A stretch of 64,000 bases of DNA from Leucocoprinus leucothites (lineage: Eukaryota; Basidiomycota; Agaricomycetes; Agaricales; Agaricaceae), in contig JAACJO010000009.1 in assembly GCA_013368445.1 (NCBI GenBank), positions 186,001 through 250,000 of the forward strand, read 5' to 3'. Both the position numbers and the translations under genes were made by a program. Below the pieces are notes generated by a model. It did not search any database. It had not been told where the DNA came from and saw nothing but the letters and a program-made list of their open reading frames with translations. Below, one piece after another: positions 1 to 12,093 of the stretch. Numbering within the stretch: position 1 is the first letter of the stretch; each line of letters opens with the position of its first letter.

Positions 1-2489
1 GTTCAGAAAAATTAAATTGTTCACTCACGGCATTCATTTCTTCTGCCGTGTACCAACTCTTACGTCCAGAGTCGAGATTGATTTGGTGAGCACGTTGAGG
101 GAGGGCCCGTTTCCAGATGATACCAATCATGTAGAAGATGATCACAACTGGGAAAGCAAGATAAGCCTCTGCAAACCTTTTATCAATTGCTAACTCGAAA
201 ACGAGAGAATTGTGACCCACGGAAGAAGGTCTCTGCGACCTCGCCAGGCGAATCAAGCATACCACCAACTGGCCAGATAGCCTGAGAGAAATGAGTGAGC
301 ATTGAGTGGCTTAACCTTGATAATGATATGTCTCACAATGTAGAATTGAGCGATTAAGACAAGAATGATAAGGACGACACCGAACCAAGATCCCCAGACA
401 CCACCGAAGGCACGGAAAGGTAGCTCGTCAAGCGAATGGCCCTGGACCTTCCAGGCTCGGCGGAAACGAATACTAAGCAGCTGATAAGCGACCCAATAGC
501 AGACTAGATGCTGACAGGGCACTTACTGGCATAGACAGATAGAGAGCCAGGTGAAGAGAACAGAGAGGCCCGAAAGAGCGATTAGCCAGTTGACTTAGAA
601 AGTCAAGATTAGTCTTCCACGAGTACCGAGTGAGGTAATTCCTACATACAGATGACTGTCCCCTGTGGGGCGAGATTGATGTATGCAAGCGGTGCAAAAA
701 GCAAAATGGCCACAACAGACCAGAGGGGTCGAGATGACTTGTCGACATAAGCGAAGATTTTTGGTGCATAACCCGTCTCAGCGAGTGCGGTTAGCGTACG
801 TGATCCTGCATAAATACAGGAAAGCCCGATTGAGAGCACGGAGACACAGACAGTAGCATTGAGGAGATCTGAGCCGCAAATGAGAACATTCACTAAGAAT
901 GTCGTGATGGTCTACGTACGATTCAATCCTTTAATTTGGGCGTAATCAAGAGCGATGACGAAAGGCGAAGCGCCTATCGCCCAAGGTTAGTTCTCCAGCG
1001 GTGGCACAAATGTTGCTTGAAGTACTTACCAGCACCACTACCGGTTGTAAGCCGGTCCTCTGTGTATGGAACCAATAGGCCGATAATTGTTAAGGAGGTT
1101 ACATAGATGATGGTCTTGGTTGGGTCAGATTAGAGTTGACTCATGAAGAACACGAACTCACAATACGCCAGAAGGTGCCTTTGACTGCAGCGGGCATGGA
1201 AGCACGAGGATTAGGAGTTTCGGAAGCAGCAAGACCGACGAGCTCGGTGCCAGCTGAAGGGAATAGTCAGACTCCAAATCAAGACATGTGAATACCTTGG
1301 AACTCACAGAAGGAGAAAGCGGCTAACGAGGGTTATCTCAGTGTATGCTATTCATTGTGAAAGAGAAGATTCCGCACCAGTTACGAACACAGCGCATATA
1401 CCCTTGAATCCGTTGGCGAAAGCACCGGGATTTTGCCAATTAGAGCCACCTATGTAATGACTATATGCTCCTGCATCGGGTCCGCCACCGCAGATACAAA
1501 CACTAGTGGGCGAAAAAAATATTAGGTCTTATCTTAATGAATGGGAAAAATACTCACATGCCAATGAGGATAAACATAACAACGACGATGAGTTTGAGGC
1601 ATGAAGACCAGAACTCTTCTTCTGCGAAGCCGAGGGTACCGAAGATACTAACAATTACTAAACACCAACATACAGCTTAGTCGAGGAAGAAAAGCTAGTT
1701 AATCACACTTACAGATAGCCATCCAAAATACCGTAATCCAGACTGCGAAGGACACATTGTTTGGCCAATAGTTCACCGTCGTTGCTGCTACAGTAATTTC
1801 CAGAGGAAGGGCGACAGCCCATTGGAACACATAATTCCAGCCCATAGCAAATGCGAACGAAGGATCAAGGAAACGAACAGCCCAAGTATAGAATCCACCA
1901 GAAATTGGGTAGAGAATAGATATTTCACCAATCGCCTAGGGCTAGTTAAAAATAGGAACCGGAAGGAACTGCTTATGAAGTGCCGCTTACCTGAGTAACA
2001 TTAATCAGCATAACACCAATTAACAGCCACGCGATAAGGATACCAGCAGGGCCACCGACAGCCAGAGCAGATCCAGAGCCGACAAACAAACCAGTACCAA
2101 TGGATCCACCTGGGCGGCAGGGGATGAGGATACCAATGGGAAATCAAGCATGACACGCGACTACGCACCGACGGCGATCATGGTAAGATGCCTGGGCTTC
2201 ATCTTCTGCTGCAACATCGGGGCATCGGCCATAATTTTCTCGAGGTCGTCAACATTATTGGCACCAACAACTACCTGTCCACTTTTCAAAATGATCCAAG
2301 TTAGACGACGCTCACGAACGAAATCACCGCTGAAAAGGCGTACCCTGTCGTCCCCGGTGCCCTCTTAAAACTCTCCCATGTGAGACCGACACGAGTCCAG
2401 ACGCTCTCCTTCGAGGGGTCGTAGAACTCGACATGGGGTTGGGAGCCAGAGGCGATACTGGAAGTCTCGTGATCCTTCTCTTTTGACAT
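1..2489 (-). CDS. Amino acid permease, copy A (C-terminus beyond window start)
   Basis: Plasma-membrane amino acid/H+ symporter of the fungal AAT (APC superfamily) type. The start is the ATG at 2489 ([11 protein letters not shown]), followed by a hydrophilic cytoplasmic tail. After two short introns comes the family motif [13 protein letters not shown] in TM1 (about 2130-1990). Further exons encode membrane helices, e.g. [20 protein letters not shown] (about 870-800) and [16 protein letters not shown] (about 395-330). The last visible exon ends [11 protein letters not shown] at a GTGAGT donor about base 30; the terminal exon lies outside the window. The exon edges I checked keep frame, so the copy looks functional. 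It is the paralogue of the gene at 17106-19677, with the same intron positions. Substrate range cannot be read from sequence. Confidence 0.88.
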
Positions 2490-3846
2490 CGTTACGACAC
2501 CGGGAGGTGCTAGAAGGGAGACAGGAAGAGGATGGGAAAGGAAGCTTTCGTTAAACGAACACACCACCTATAAGTACGATAAATGGGGACCTTCAGTCGC
2601 TTGTCTTGTTTAGATGAGGACTTGCTCTGTAGACGCAAACGAGCGTTTACGTATTCGGGAAATGATGATGTGGAAATCACTCCATTATCCTCTCTCAGAT
2701 TCACTCCATGCTCGTCATGCCATGCGGTACTATAAAGTTGATTACATGCAGTTGACGCTGGCGTCGGATATGAGAATGCACCATAATTTCGTCTCATAGG
2801 GTCAGATAACGGCTGGCGAATGGTGCGGGGCCTGAGCTGGATCTAATTCAGTTTCGGCAAAAAGTGACATCCGGTAAGAAAAAATAACCTATCATCGCAT
2901 GTAATCATGCCGTTGTTGAACCGCATGCTGCACATGTATAAGAAGCGACAACCCCGCAAGGTACCATTAGCTCGTGTATCCTAGTACGTGAGGGGCTGCG
3001 GCTTAGTGACCAGCCAAAATTACAATAGAAAAAATTTCAGGAGCATCTGACATACTGATATAAAGAGATGGTGTATTGATGCTTGGGAAGCCGTATTTTG
3101 GCTTTGCTGTACATTGTCATATAAACCTGGCTTCGTCAATCACACTATATTACATTGGCCTTCTGAGTCCGAGCCTTGGCGCTTGGCAGACGCCATTGGC
3201 GAATCCATTCGTTCCCATCTCGCCGCTCCTCCCTAGCTGTTTCATACTTAAACTTCAGTAAGATATGCCGCTCCACATACGATTCCGCCATCCCATCGGG
3301 AAATGATACTTTAGATCCGTCAGCGATGTGATGGGCTCTCACCGAGGGGGTCCCTTCATGATTGCCGATGATGATCTCTAATTCAGCCCGAAATGAGTCA
3401 GGTACAAAAGGCACAAGACAGGTCCTAGCCGGGGCAAGAGTTCGCTACCGCTAATCTCGCCAGTGAACACACGGTTTCAGCAGTGTCTTTTTCCGCAACG
3501 CACTTGTCCGCCCCCATGAGGTCTTCAGATTCCTGACGCTGCCTTTTTGTTGCGAGAAAGCCGGACAATGGCCTTCCTGCCCGCCTTTCTTTAATAACAC
3601 TAGCACTTTGCTCAAATCCATTGAAAATACTCGTGGACGATACAAATTGGAGGCGAAGACTACCAAAAAAATTCGACAAGAGGCCCTCGCTACTCCGGAG
3701 ACAGGACGAATACATGACATAAGCGCAGCCTATGACTGATGAAGAACATAGAGGGTCGCAGACCTGTGTTTATTAATTAAATAGATTCAAATGCAGCAAA
3801 GCCCTTGAAGATAGCTGTCATGCCTAGATCTTGAAGCGATGCAAAA
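2490..3846. other. Intergenic; promoter side of permease A, duplicated upstream of permease B
   Basis: No convincing gene. Bases about 2490-3000 resemble 19678-20400 upstream of permease B, with shared stretches around the 5' leader, the CTACGTATTCGG-like block and ACAACCCCGCAAGGTA. A weaker match recurs at about 3680-3760 versus 21115-21220. A minus-strand open stretch at 3145-3414 (..FVPDSFRAELEIIIG..) has gene-like composition but no ATG and no family I recognise; it could be an exon of a decayed gene. Confidence 0.5.
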
Positions 3847-4920
3847 TCACACATTATACTTAATGTCCACACTCATATCCCCGAGGATGCGATTGCACCA
3901 ACCAGGATACTACCAATTTATATTAGTCATTTTACGCATTTAAAGCTGTGGTCGCACCTTTGCTCGAGCAATGACAGCAATCCGATCCCCTGGTTGCAGG
4001 CTATTGATGAATTCAAGCCCATTTCCACACCCATACCTGTCAGGGATCTTGGGATTGGTGACGCCCTCGCTTTCCACCCTTTCAGAGGAGCTCCTTAAAA
4101 GGGACGTAGATAACGATGAAGGTATGTTGGAAGGATCGATATCATCGAGGCTCGTGTGCTCCTGGCAGTCATAGCCGATGCCATCCTCATCCGACCAAAT
4201 GACTGTGTGCCTTTGAATGGTGCTTGAAGCGCGTAAATTCCGCTGAATGAGCCAGGCATTCTCAGAAAGAACGTCTGCTGTAGGTGGAGGTTTCACCCGC
4301 GTATAACCTGCAGCCGAGAGCATCTCATCCGTCGGAGATTCCATCATTGGTTTTATTTGAGTAGTCGAGGAAATCGAAGATCCGACTTCCAATGAGCTGT
4401 GCTCGACGTTTTGTCTAGGTCGCCAAATTTCAGCGTCGAACCATGTCCATGAGCCAGCATAAGGCTCTTCGCTGCGATCAGAAAACCTGGAAATTACAGC
4501 CAAGCCAGACATACCCCTTAACCCAGAATCCCCTCCCCAGCCTTGGTCCCGGCTCGTAAACCTGAATGTAACACGTTTAATCTTTCGCCTCATGTCGACC
4601 CCCACATCATCGAAACGTGGATGGTCCGTGGTCTGGAGTCTTGTTCTAACAAGACCTCGAGCAGTAGGGATAGGAGGTGTGATCAGACAGCAGTAGGAAC
4701 TGTCAAAATTGCGGCTCGCAGATGAAACCTGGAAGTGAGAGTCGCAAGATCCGTGGATGACTGGCCAGTACTCTGCGTGATGAAGGATCTCGTCAACTAA
4801 TTCAGGAGGAAGCCGTTGCATGAAAGCATTACGAAGAGCAACAACATCCCATTCCGAAGGAGTCTGAAGTCCCGCAGACTGTTTTACATGGTCGGAAGAT
4901 GTCGATATGAGAGAGCCCAT
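3847..4920 (-). CDS. F-box-like basidiomycete protein of unknown function
   Basis: Two-exon gene. Exon 1 runs 4920-3958 from the ATG of MGSLISTSSD. An intron at 3957-3910 (donor GTGCGA, acceptor TAG) leads to exon 2 at 3909-3847, ending VDIKYNV and TGA; total about 341 aa. Near the N-terminus RLPPELVDEILHHAEYWPV resembles the F-box first helix. The middle carries SRDQGWGGDSG and SWTWFDAEI, and the C-terminus reads GDRIAVIARAK then YPGWCNRI. These blocks recur in a family of mushroom proteins I know only as uncharacterised. Reading through the intron would truncate the conserved end, which is why I place it. In-frame codons continue upstream of 4920, so an earlier ATG (near 4996) is possible. 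It lies head to head with the F-box gene at 5085. Confidence 0.75.
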
Positions 4921-5084
4921 GACAAAGGGCGTTAATATAGTGGCTCTAGTCAACTTGCCAATCTGAATTTTGATGGAATTCCTTTCACGTGACATTTGTC
5001 GGAGTGTGGGGTGTGCCGATTTCAATCTGTCGAGCCTTGCCTTCACTCAGCCCTCCGTTTGAACGCGAATGCTACGCTCACCTC
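4921..5084. promoter_or_regulatory. Shared divergent promoter region
   Basis: Only 164 bp separate the ATGs of the two divergently transcribed F-box-type genes, so this interval must hold both core promoters unless transcripts overlap. I see a CACGTG E-box-like hexamer near 4986 and no clear TATA box. Confidence 0.45.
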
Positions 5085-6716
5085 ATGTCCACGAAAATCT
5101 CATTACTACCACCCGAATGCTTAGCAGAGATCCTTTCTTATGTCAAAGTTGATGGTATTGACATCACAGATCCTATGACGTACCCAGTCAACCTCTATCT
5201 TGTGTGCAAAGCTTGGAGAGCCATTGCACTCTCAACAGCTGAGCTATGGTCACGCATACGCGTTGACATAGACAGATATGAAGCCGTGCATACTCCTCCT
5301 TCCCCCGAAGAGCCACCAACTCCTACCGAGGATCGCTTGATGCACAGTACGATCCTCAACACACTTAAAAGTTGCCTGGATCGCTCTAAGCTCCAGCCAC
5401 TGACAATATGCATTCGCGCTCGCTCACTTCTACCATCACACCAGACCGACTCTTCCTCTGTGAACACTGAGATCTCGAACAAGCGAAAGGATCTTCTAGG
5501 AAGTATCCTCGTCGTTCTACTCCATAACTCCAACAGGTGGTTTGACGTCGACTTCGACTTTCCTTTGGACCTTTTCGTATTCATCCTCCCATCTGGAAGG
5601 AATTACCCTCTCCTAAGGAGGTTGGTTATCGGACGGGGGTCAGGAAATCTCCAGGCCGATTGGCTTGGAACTAATATCGACTCGCTGCTGAGCACAGTGA
5701 CTCCAATCCGTGGAACATTTTCCAACGCACCACAATTGATCCAACTAGAGCTATGTGGACTACCCATCTGCATCTCCCAGCTATCACTTCCTTGGCATCA
5801 AATTACTCACCTTGAGTTATCTCTCCATGACATTTTCACCCATGGGCGCCATTTCATTAGGAACATGGGGCAACTTATATCCCTCAAGTTGTGCCAATTG
5901 AGCACTGGCCCACTCCCAGTGGATCTCTCACACCTTCCTCTCGCACCCTCTACAGAACAGCTTGTGTCTATCGAGTGTGCCAACCTTGAGGAACTCTCCT
6001 TGGTTTGCCGTAGGGAGATTCCTCAATCAGCTACCATGTTCTTTTCCACTCTGCGTATACCACGGCTTACGATGCTGCAGATCCAGTCATCGCTCTCCTT
6101 ACAGCATAACAATCTCGGGGAATGGATCCCAGCTTTCAGAACTTGCATTTCCCGCTCCGACTGTCCTGTTCGACGTCTCACGCTGAAGAAGATGGATGGA
6201 GCTACCGCACTCGCTGTGCTAGGTGCATTACCTGACATCAAAGATTTGGTGTTAGAAGAAATTCATTTTACGAACAAATTGATGAGTGGACTGACATACC
6301 CAAGACACTCCAAAAGGCGGAGCGTGTCATTATCTCCCTCAAAGGCTCCGCTGGTTGGGACAAAAATATCAAGGCTTGTGGTTCACAAGCCTCGCTTCAT
6401 TAACGACATAGAAGGACCCAACCAGTTCATGAACATGATCAGGTCACGACTTCCTGTCCATACGTCTCCTTCCGTCCAGACATCCGAGCAAACGGGAGCG
6501 CCTTATGGGTCTCGCACCAAGGCACCAGTTCCGGGAGCCTCTTTAGCGGCTTTGCGCGTTACAGGCGTTTCGCCTCGGCGTCTAGAACCGACTCTAGACA
6601 CCCCGGGGGGGTCTAGCGTGACCTTGTATCAGCTGCTTGTTCAGCAGGTTCTCAAGTATAACGGGGATATAATTCGAGTCGAGCCCGATGAAGAGGGCGA
6701 GCTCACAGAGTGCTAG
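5085..6716 (+). CDS. F-box protein
   Basis: Uninterrupted ORF. I start at ATG 5085 (MSTKISLLPPECLAEILSYV) because the F-box begins right there, although the frame is open from 4989; this gives 543 aa. The F-box spans residues 4-55 with typical LPPECLAEI.., LYLVCKAWRAIAL and AELWSRIRVDI. The rest has spaced leucine-rich segments (e.g. LRRLVIGRGSG, LIQLELCGLPI, LISLKLCQLST), as in the many mushroom F-box/LRR-like proteins thought to be SCF ubiquitin ligase substrate receptors. The tail ends acidic (EPDEEGELTEC). Target unknown. Confidence 0.85.
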   Translation: MSTKISLLPPECLAEILSYVKVDGIDITDPMTYPVNLYLVCKAWRAIALSTAELWSRIRVDIDRYEAVHTPPSPEEPPTPTEDRLMHSTILNTLKSCLDRSKLQPLTICIRARSLLPSHQTDSSSVNTEISNKRKDLLGSILVVLLHNSNRWFDVDFDFPLDLFVFILPSGRNYPLLRRLVIGRGSGNLQADWLGTNIDSLLSTVTPIRGTFSNAPQLIQLELCGLPICISQLSLPWHQITHLELSLHDIFTHGRHFIRNMGQLISLKLCQLSTGPLPVDLSHLPLAPSTEQLVSIECANLEELSLVCRREIPQSATMFFSTLRIPRLTMLQIQSSLSLQHNNLGEWIPAFRTCISRSDCPVRRLTLKKMDGATALAVLGALPDIKDLVLEEIHFTNKLMSGLTYPRHSKRRSVSLSPSKAPLVGTKISRLVVHKPRFINDIEGPNQFMNMIRSRLPVHTSPSVQTSEQTGAPYGSRTKAPVPGASLAALRVTGVSPRRLEPTLDTPGGSSVTLYQLLVQQVLKYNGDIIRVEPDEEGELTEC

Positions 6717-7103
6717 TCATCCGAAGACGAGCGAACTGTATGATATCGAGAAGTACATGGGGAGGTGTTGAATGTGAATAATAGACTTAGCACACCATAA
6801 GTATACTGTGACTCAAGTCAATAAGTCGTCACAGTAATGTATGTACATACACAAGTAGACGTACCTTCGTGATTCTAGGGTCCGTGGTGGTGCCGATGAG
6901 TGCATGGAAAGCAGCGAGTCGTCAGGAGAGCTCATAGTCTTTGTGGTTATTAGTACTTCAAGAACCAGGACTACTCGGCTATAGTACGTAAAACATTTTT
7001 ATCCTGTCAGGATTGACGTCGACGTGATGACAAGTGATGCGCCCACTTGAAACTTCTCTTCCCGTCCCCATTCGCTCCTTTACTTGCTCCTCTCTCAGCT
7101 ACT
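6717..7103. other. Intergenic, upstream of P450
   Basis: 387 bp between the F-box gene and the P450. It holds a CT-rich leader just before ATG 7104 (about 7050-7100), common for fungal transcription starts. No other element seen. Confidence 0.4.
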
Positions 7104-9450
7104 ATGCCTATCCCACTTTTACAACTCGTCCAAGTTGCCATTGTGACAGGAATTGCACGTTAACATACCCCTCCATGTTTCCAATGCGCTGAATCTAACC
7201 CCAGAGTTCTCACCTAATATTTAAACGCGCCGAACCACGTGTGCTGCCAGCCCTTGGCATGGTCTGTGCCCTTCAAACTGTGGCGTTTGGCTACATCTAC
7301 AATGATACCCATGAATTTCTGCATGCCTCCATTGCGTCCTTCGCAGTGATAAGTGCACTTCTTTTCGGACTATTTACATCCATCGCCATATACCGTCTCT
7401 CGCCCTGGCACCCCCTTGCCCGTTATCGAGGCCCCACGCTTGCAAAGCTCTCAAAGTGGTACATGGGATATTGGATTGCAAAAGGAAATCGACACCTTAA
7501 GCTTCAGGAGTGGGTTCTCATACCTGTATAAATTGCGCCCTGTTCCGACCGTTTCATAGATTGCATCGTACCTATGGCCGTTGGATCCGGATAGGTGGAT
7601 AATTTGTGTTTTAATTGTTCCCCGAAATAACCTCTCGTAGGCCCAAATGAACTATCTGTCGACGATCCTGCGGCCATTCGGCCTATCTATAGTCAAATGT
7701 TCCGATCTCTCTCCTATCAAGGTATTTATTATCTCAACCTTCTGTGATTTGTGCTCATACTTTCTAGGTGCACCTCAAGCTGCTGACGCTCTCATTACAA
7801 CTGTCAACAAGGATGAACATGCTCTCCGTCTGGTGGTCAGTGAAGAGAAAATGCTTCCAGATTCGCTCTCACCCAATGTCCTAGGCTTGGACGAAGGCCT
7901 TTTCTATCGAAAGACTCAAACATTATCGAACTTCTGCGCAGGTATGACTAAGTATACTTATAACGCTCCCATTATTGATCTACTTCTAAGGCTCGAACAG
8001 CACAACTTCTTGAGTTACTCGCTAAGAAAAAAGAGACAGTCTCACTTTCCCACTGGATTTCTCTCTGGGCCATGTACGTAAGGTTCGTATGACTGAACAG
8101 AAACTCACGACTCCTAGTGATGTTATGGGTGATATGTCTTTCTCTGGCGGCTTTGAAACGCTCGCTGCAGGAAAGGATGCAGAAGGTTGGATGGAAGTGG
8201 TGAAGTGTGCTCTCCATCGTACGCTTTTTTTGACTGAGATTTGCTGTAGTTGCACATGGGTGTTCTTTTTGTTGGCGGTACGACAATAGGGTTGGCTGCA
8301 GTTTCGTGCTAATGACTTATTTTTTAGTCCTTGGACAAGTTCCGTGGATGAGAGACCTTATCGCGCTCGCCCCTTCGCCTGGCCCAATCTTGACTTTTCA
8401 GCAGGTATTGGCCCGTTCTCTTCATCTCATACAACTCAAATCTCATTTGTCATAGTTTGCTGGAAAGAAGGTTGAAGAAACGAGCCGAAAGACTGGTGGC
8501 AATCGGAACGATATTTTGAGCATTATCGTTAGTTGGTCTTAACGCTCTTTTTGAAAAGAACTTACGAATATTACAGCAAAACGATACAGAAGGCAAAGTT
8601 GAGCTCACGCGTCTCCAGGCTCATGCAGATGCTTCGTTCATTGTTCTTGCAGGCTCAGATACTGTCAGCGAGGCAATGACCGCACTCATGAGGTACATTA
8701 TAGATGATGCTAAAGTTCAACAACGCCTCAGGTCTGAGCTAAACTCTGCGTTCGACGGGCCGCTCGAAGATATGGATGCTTCGACTCTCCTGAAATTACC
8801 TTACCTTGATGCCTGTGTCCAAGAAGCCCTCCGACTTGTGCCCCCTGTCGCCGCCGGTAAACTATCTATTTCGGAGACACCATTTGTGTCGCTAATGTTT
8901 TATCCCAGGCCCTCCCCGTTGGAATAAGGATATACCAACACAGGTTCTCGATCATGTCATTCCAGCTAGCACCACGATTGCTCCTCCTAACTATGCCATC
9001 TTTCGTGACCGTACGTGATAGATACACTGAGCCATGACAGGAAAAATGCTGATTTGTCATTTAGCTCGGAATTTCTTCGATCCAGAGAAGTTTTTACCAG
9101 AGAGGTGGTTAGGTGGCATCACGCCTCACAACGTAGATGCATTTGTACCATTCTGTTTCGGTCCAGGGGTATGCATTGGAAAGCCCGTGGCCCTCTATAA
9201 CATGAAGTTGCTCATTTCATACGTTCCTCTTCATCGTTACTCAATAGCTTTTTTGTGCTAGGTTATTGACTGCCAATTTGATCAGGGCTTTTAGCGTCTC
9301 ATTCCCCAATGATTTCAATGTCAAAATATTCGATGAGTCATATAAGGTACATCTAGCCTTTCTCATCGAGCCCTCTCTGACTCTAGTCACTTTAAGGAAC
9401 ACAATCTATGGGTACATGATGAACTCCTGGTGAACTTGGAAGCTTTGTGA
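7104..9450 (+). CDS. Cytochrome P450 monooxygenase (many introns)
   Basis: Haem-thiolate monooxygenase, probably ER-anchored. ATG 7104 (MPIPLLQLV) spliced to ..HLIFKRAEPR.. gives an N-terminal anchor typical of basidiomycete P450s; ATG 7259 is the fallback start. Later exons show the I-helix oxygen motif AGSDT (about 8652), the K-helix EALR (about 8823), a PERW meander (about 9100) and the haem loop FCFGPGVCIG (about 9150). The final exon after an AAG acceptor at 9390 ends NLEAL, TGA 9448-9450. The stretch 7790-7940, where the C-helix Trp/Arg should lie, reads HALRLVVSEEKMLPDSL and lacks the Trp, so either an intron is misjudged or this part is damaged. Substrate unknown. Confidence 0.85.
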
Positions 9451-9817
9451 AATTTTGTTGTCTACCCCGGTTTCCCGGTTCCCCCTCCAGCTGAGACGGC
9501 CGTTGAGCTTAGTGGTTAACTGATGTAATGAATGTGCATTCCTACTTTGGTCTGATTACGAGCGTGGTTGAGATGAAACGTAATGTTTCATTCATCGGTC
9601 AACAAAAGTTCACAGACCGAACTAGATGCAGAAGGAAGTGTGTCAGTGGTCAAACTATCAAAAGGACCGGTAGTGAACTGTTCGAGTCCATAGGAATCGG
9701 AGGCAGAACAAATGGGATCGCATTGATCCTCCAGCTCCGTCTCAATTTGTCGAGGGCATACGCAATGTCTATTTATCACTCAAGGACTCGAGCTTATATT
9801 CATCACAGATTTGTAAA
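9451..9817. other. Intergenic between convergent genes
   Basis: 367 bp holding the 3' ends of the P450 (plus) and the N-acetyltransferase (minus). Small ORFs here look like noise. Confidence 0.4.
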
Positions 9818-11082
9818 TCAGGGGCTCAAAGCAGCCGCCCTACCCTTGATATAAACTTCATCCTCGTCCCTCAGTTTGATCCCAAAAATCTCCCGCAGTG
9901 CTTGTATCCTGTCCAACTCGGTCCCAAAAATCCTCAGTAGTTCCGACTCTACTCCATACGACTTCTTTACCTCCTTTCCATGTAATATTATTCTATACAT
10001 AGGGCGTTTACTCTTCTCGAGGCGTTCGTTTTCTGGGCCTTCGTCTACGGTGAACACTTTCACGCAGGTGACGTGGTTCCAGAACATATAAGGACCAGGC
10101 CGCTTAGAAACTACGAATGAGGAAAAGGCTATGTCTGGGTGCCAGCATTCGGATTCGGTGAAGGCGAATTGCCGCCCCCAGATTTCAGGTGCATCGAGGG
10201 ATTTGCGATGGCCTACCTCAATGTTCCATTGCCCTCCAGCATTGACAGACATGTCTGGAGATGACGCTAAAGCATCAATGTTGCAGATAAATGGATCGAC
10301 AATAGTCAGCGTGTGATGAGGATAAAAATGGACATAATACGGACACAGGCTGGAATTTGGGTTGGGCTCAAAAGCTAGGCGATGGCGCTCAGTTTCAGTG
10401 AGCCCATAAACGATGTTGTTCGGGTCCGTAGATAGCAAGAGCGGTCGCATTAGGCAGGCTGATCCGATGCCTACATCGATAACATATGTCTGATTGTCGT
10501 CCGACGATGGTTGGACTAAAAGAATCAGATGCGTATATGCTCCAAAGGCATACGGACTGCCTGTGGGTGCTTGATTCACTCGGGCGCCGACAGCGTATGC
10601 TCTATAAACATGTTAAGGATCGTCCCAGTTGGTAATGGCGTATGAAGCCTGATTTACCTGAATCCAAGGCCGCGTAGTACTTCTAGCATGACACCATTGT
10701 GTCCGAAGCAATACGATCCATTCTTATCTTGGACGAATCGAGGGAGGAGCAATTCTGGCGTTACTTCCATGTCATGTTCAGCCGTACTTGAGTAATTGAG
10801 TTCAAGAGTAGAAATATTGAACAGGATTATAATGGTGGCTTACTAGTGCATCGATGTATTCTCGAAGGGAAATGTGAGTAGGTGGAGCCGCACAAGGCGC
10901 TCCAATGTTTCCGGGTTAATCGGAAAAGCACCCGATGAAATGGACTCTGTATCGTATAGAGGATCGTACCCAATTGCTGAAAGATAGTCCGCGAGCTGAT
11001 TGGGAGTAAATCTTGAGGGAACCCTCTTGATCCATACGCCATCACGTAAAGTACCATTGGCGGGGTAAGGTTGCGAGATCAT
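9818..11082 (-). CDS. Arylamine N-acetyltransferase (NAT)
   Basis: Transfers acetyl (or another acyl group) from CoA to arylamines or hydrazines; cytosolic. Three exons: 11082-10844 (MISQPYPANG..LTFPFENTSMHY), 10786-10658, and 10601-9818 to TGA; 383 aa. Introns have GTAAGC and GTAAAT donors and both junctions keep frame. The NAT triad is visible: Cys in NGSYCFGHNG (about 10705), His in YTHLILLVQ (about 10542), Asp in TYVIDVGIG (about 10467). The segment FPFENTSMHY is the usual NAT block before the active-site Cys. The C-terminal part is longer than in bacterial NATs, as usual for fungi. A decayed relative lies just upstream at 11330-11900. Fungal NATs often detoxify plant or fungal arylamines; the natural substrate here is unknown. 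Confidence 0.9.
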
Positions 11083-11329
11083 TCCTGTGTTTGTAGTGTT
11101 AATCAATGTCCTAGAATCGAGAGTTCAAGAATAACCTTCAATTCTGCCGGAAATAGTGCTCTAATCAAATTGATCATGTTTTTTCTTCCCATGGAATTAG
11201 ACATCACCGAAACGAGTGGCTCAGAGCCTTATAACAAACACATTGAGATATTCTCTATTCAGACTAGCAAGATACTAGAAGATCAAGCGTGAGTACTCCG
11301 ATTTTCCTGAACCTTACAACCATCAAGCT

Positions 11330-11900
11330 TCAAGATTCAGATACATGAAACATAGCGATACGCTCGACAAGGTTAATTCTGGACCGCTTCGGACCTGGCA
11401 CCGTATGTCCTTCTGACTTCAGTGCTAGATAGTACCGTCCTGTACATAGGCGTCCTACCTTTTCCAGTACGGAGTCTCCAGATCAAAGTCGATAGCGAGT
11501 ACTTTGAAACAATCGACGCCATCCCAGAAATTTGGATAGTCTGAACGAGATACGGCGAAGGAAGCGTGCTCGATGTTCTCTTTCCGGAATCTGAATTCCG
11601 TGAGTGAACGTTCGGCTCGAAGAATATTCGAATGAAAATGGCATCCAGAAATCACTACAAGGCGGAAATTTTACGATATCGTAACCGTTCATTGCGGTGG
11701 TAAGAAACCCAGTGAACGAAGTCAGTTTTCTGGCTCTAGTACAAGGAGTGGAGCAATTACCTGATTTTAAACCATGCACAGTCACGGTGAATGCATTCAA
11801 CACCATCAGATGGAAGAGGTGCTGCTTACCGGCTGGTAAAAAAGGGCAATGCGCTTATGCCAGAGTACGCAATTAAAATTTGAGCCTGAGTTGAATATTA
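11330..11900 (-). pseudogene. Decayed second copy of the N-acetyltransferase
   Basis: The minus strand at 11640-11460 reads HASFAVSRSDYPNFWDG.DCFKVLAIDFD, which aligns with FSSFVVSKRPGPYMFWN..CVKVFTVDE of the intact gene. It continues RTPMYRTVLSSTEVRRTYG (about 11455-11395) against RPMYRIILHGKEVKKSYG. After EAVQN a stop is met, and the matching NLVERIAM segment follows in another frame, so a frameshift is present. No exon with the active-site Cys or the N-terminal half is recognisable upstream. It looks like the 3' half of a tandem NAT duplicate. Confidence 0.6.
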
Positions 11901-12093
11901 TCGTTATGACCAAAGGATCCACGGTTTTTTATCGACAAGACAGCTTTCAGGTTGCTACCTGATATTCAGCTCACTTCTTTATCAACAGGTAGATGGACAT
12001 ATTGGGAGAGGAACCCAGAACAACTTTGTTGATAACTTAACGAAGTACATCGGAATTTGGGCGGGACTCCTACTGAATGCAACTAGGAATATC

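Noticed and set aside
253..893. Short minus ORFs starting with Met inside permease A taken as separate genes
   Set aside because: They are exons of the permease with read-through into introns; junctions with GT/AG keep frame.
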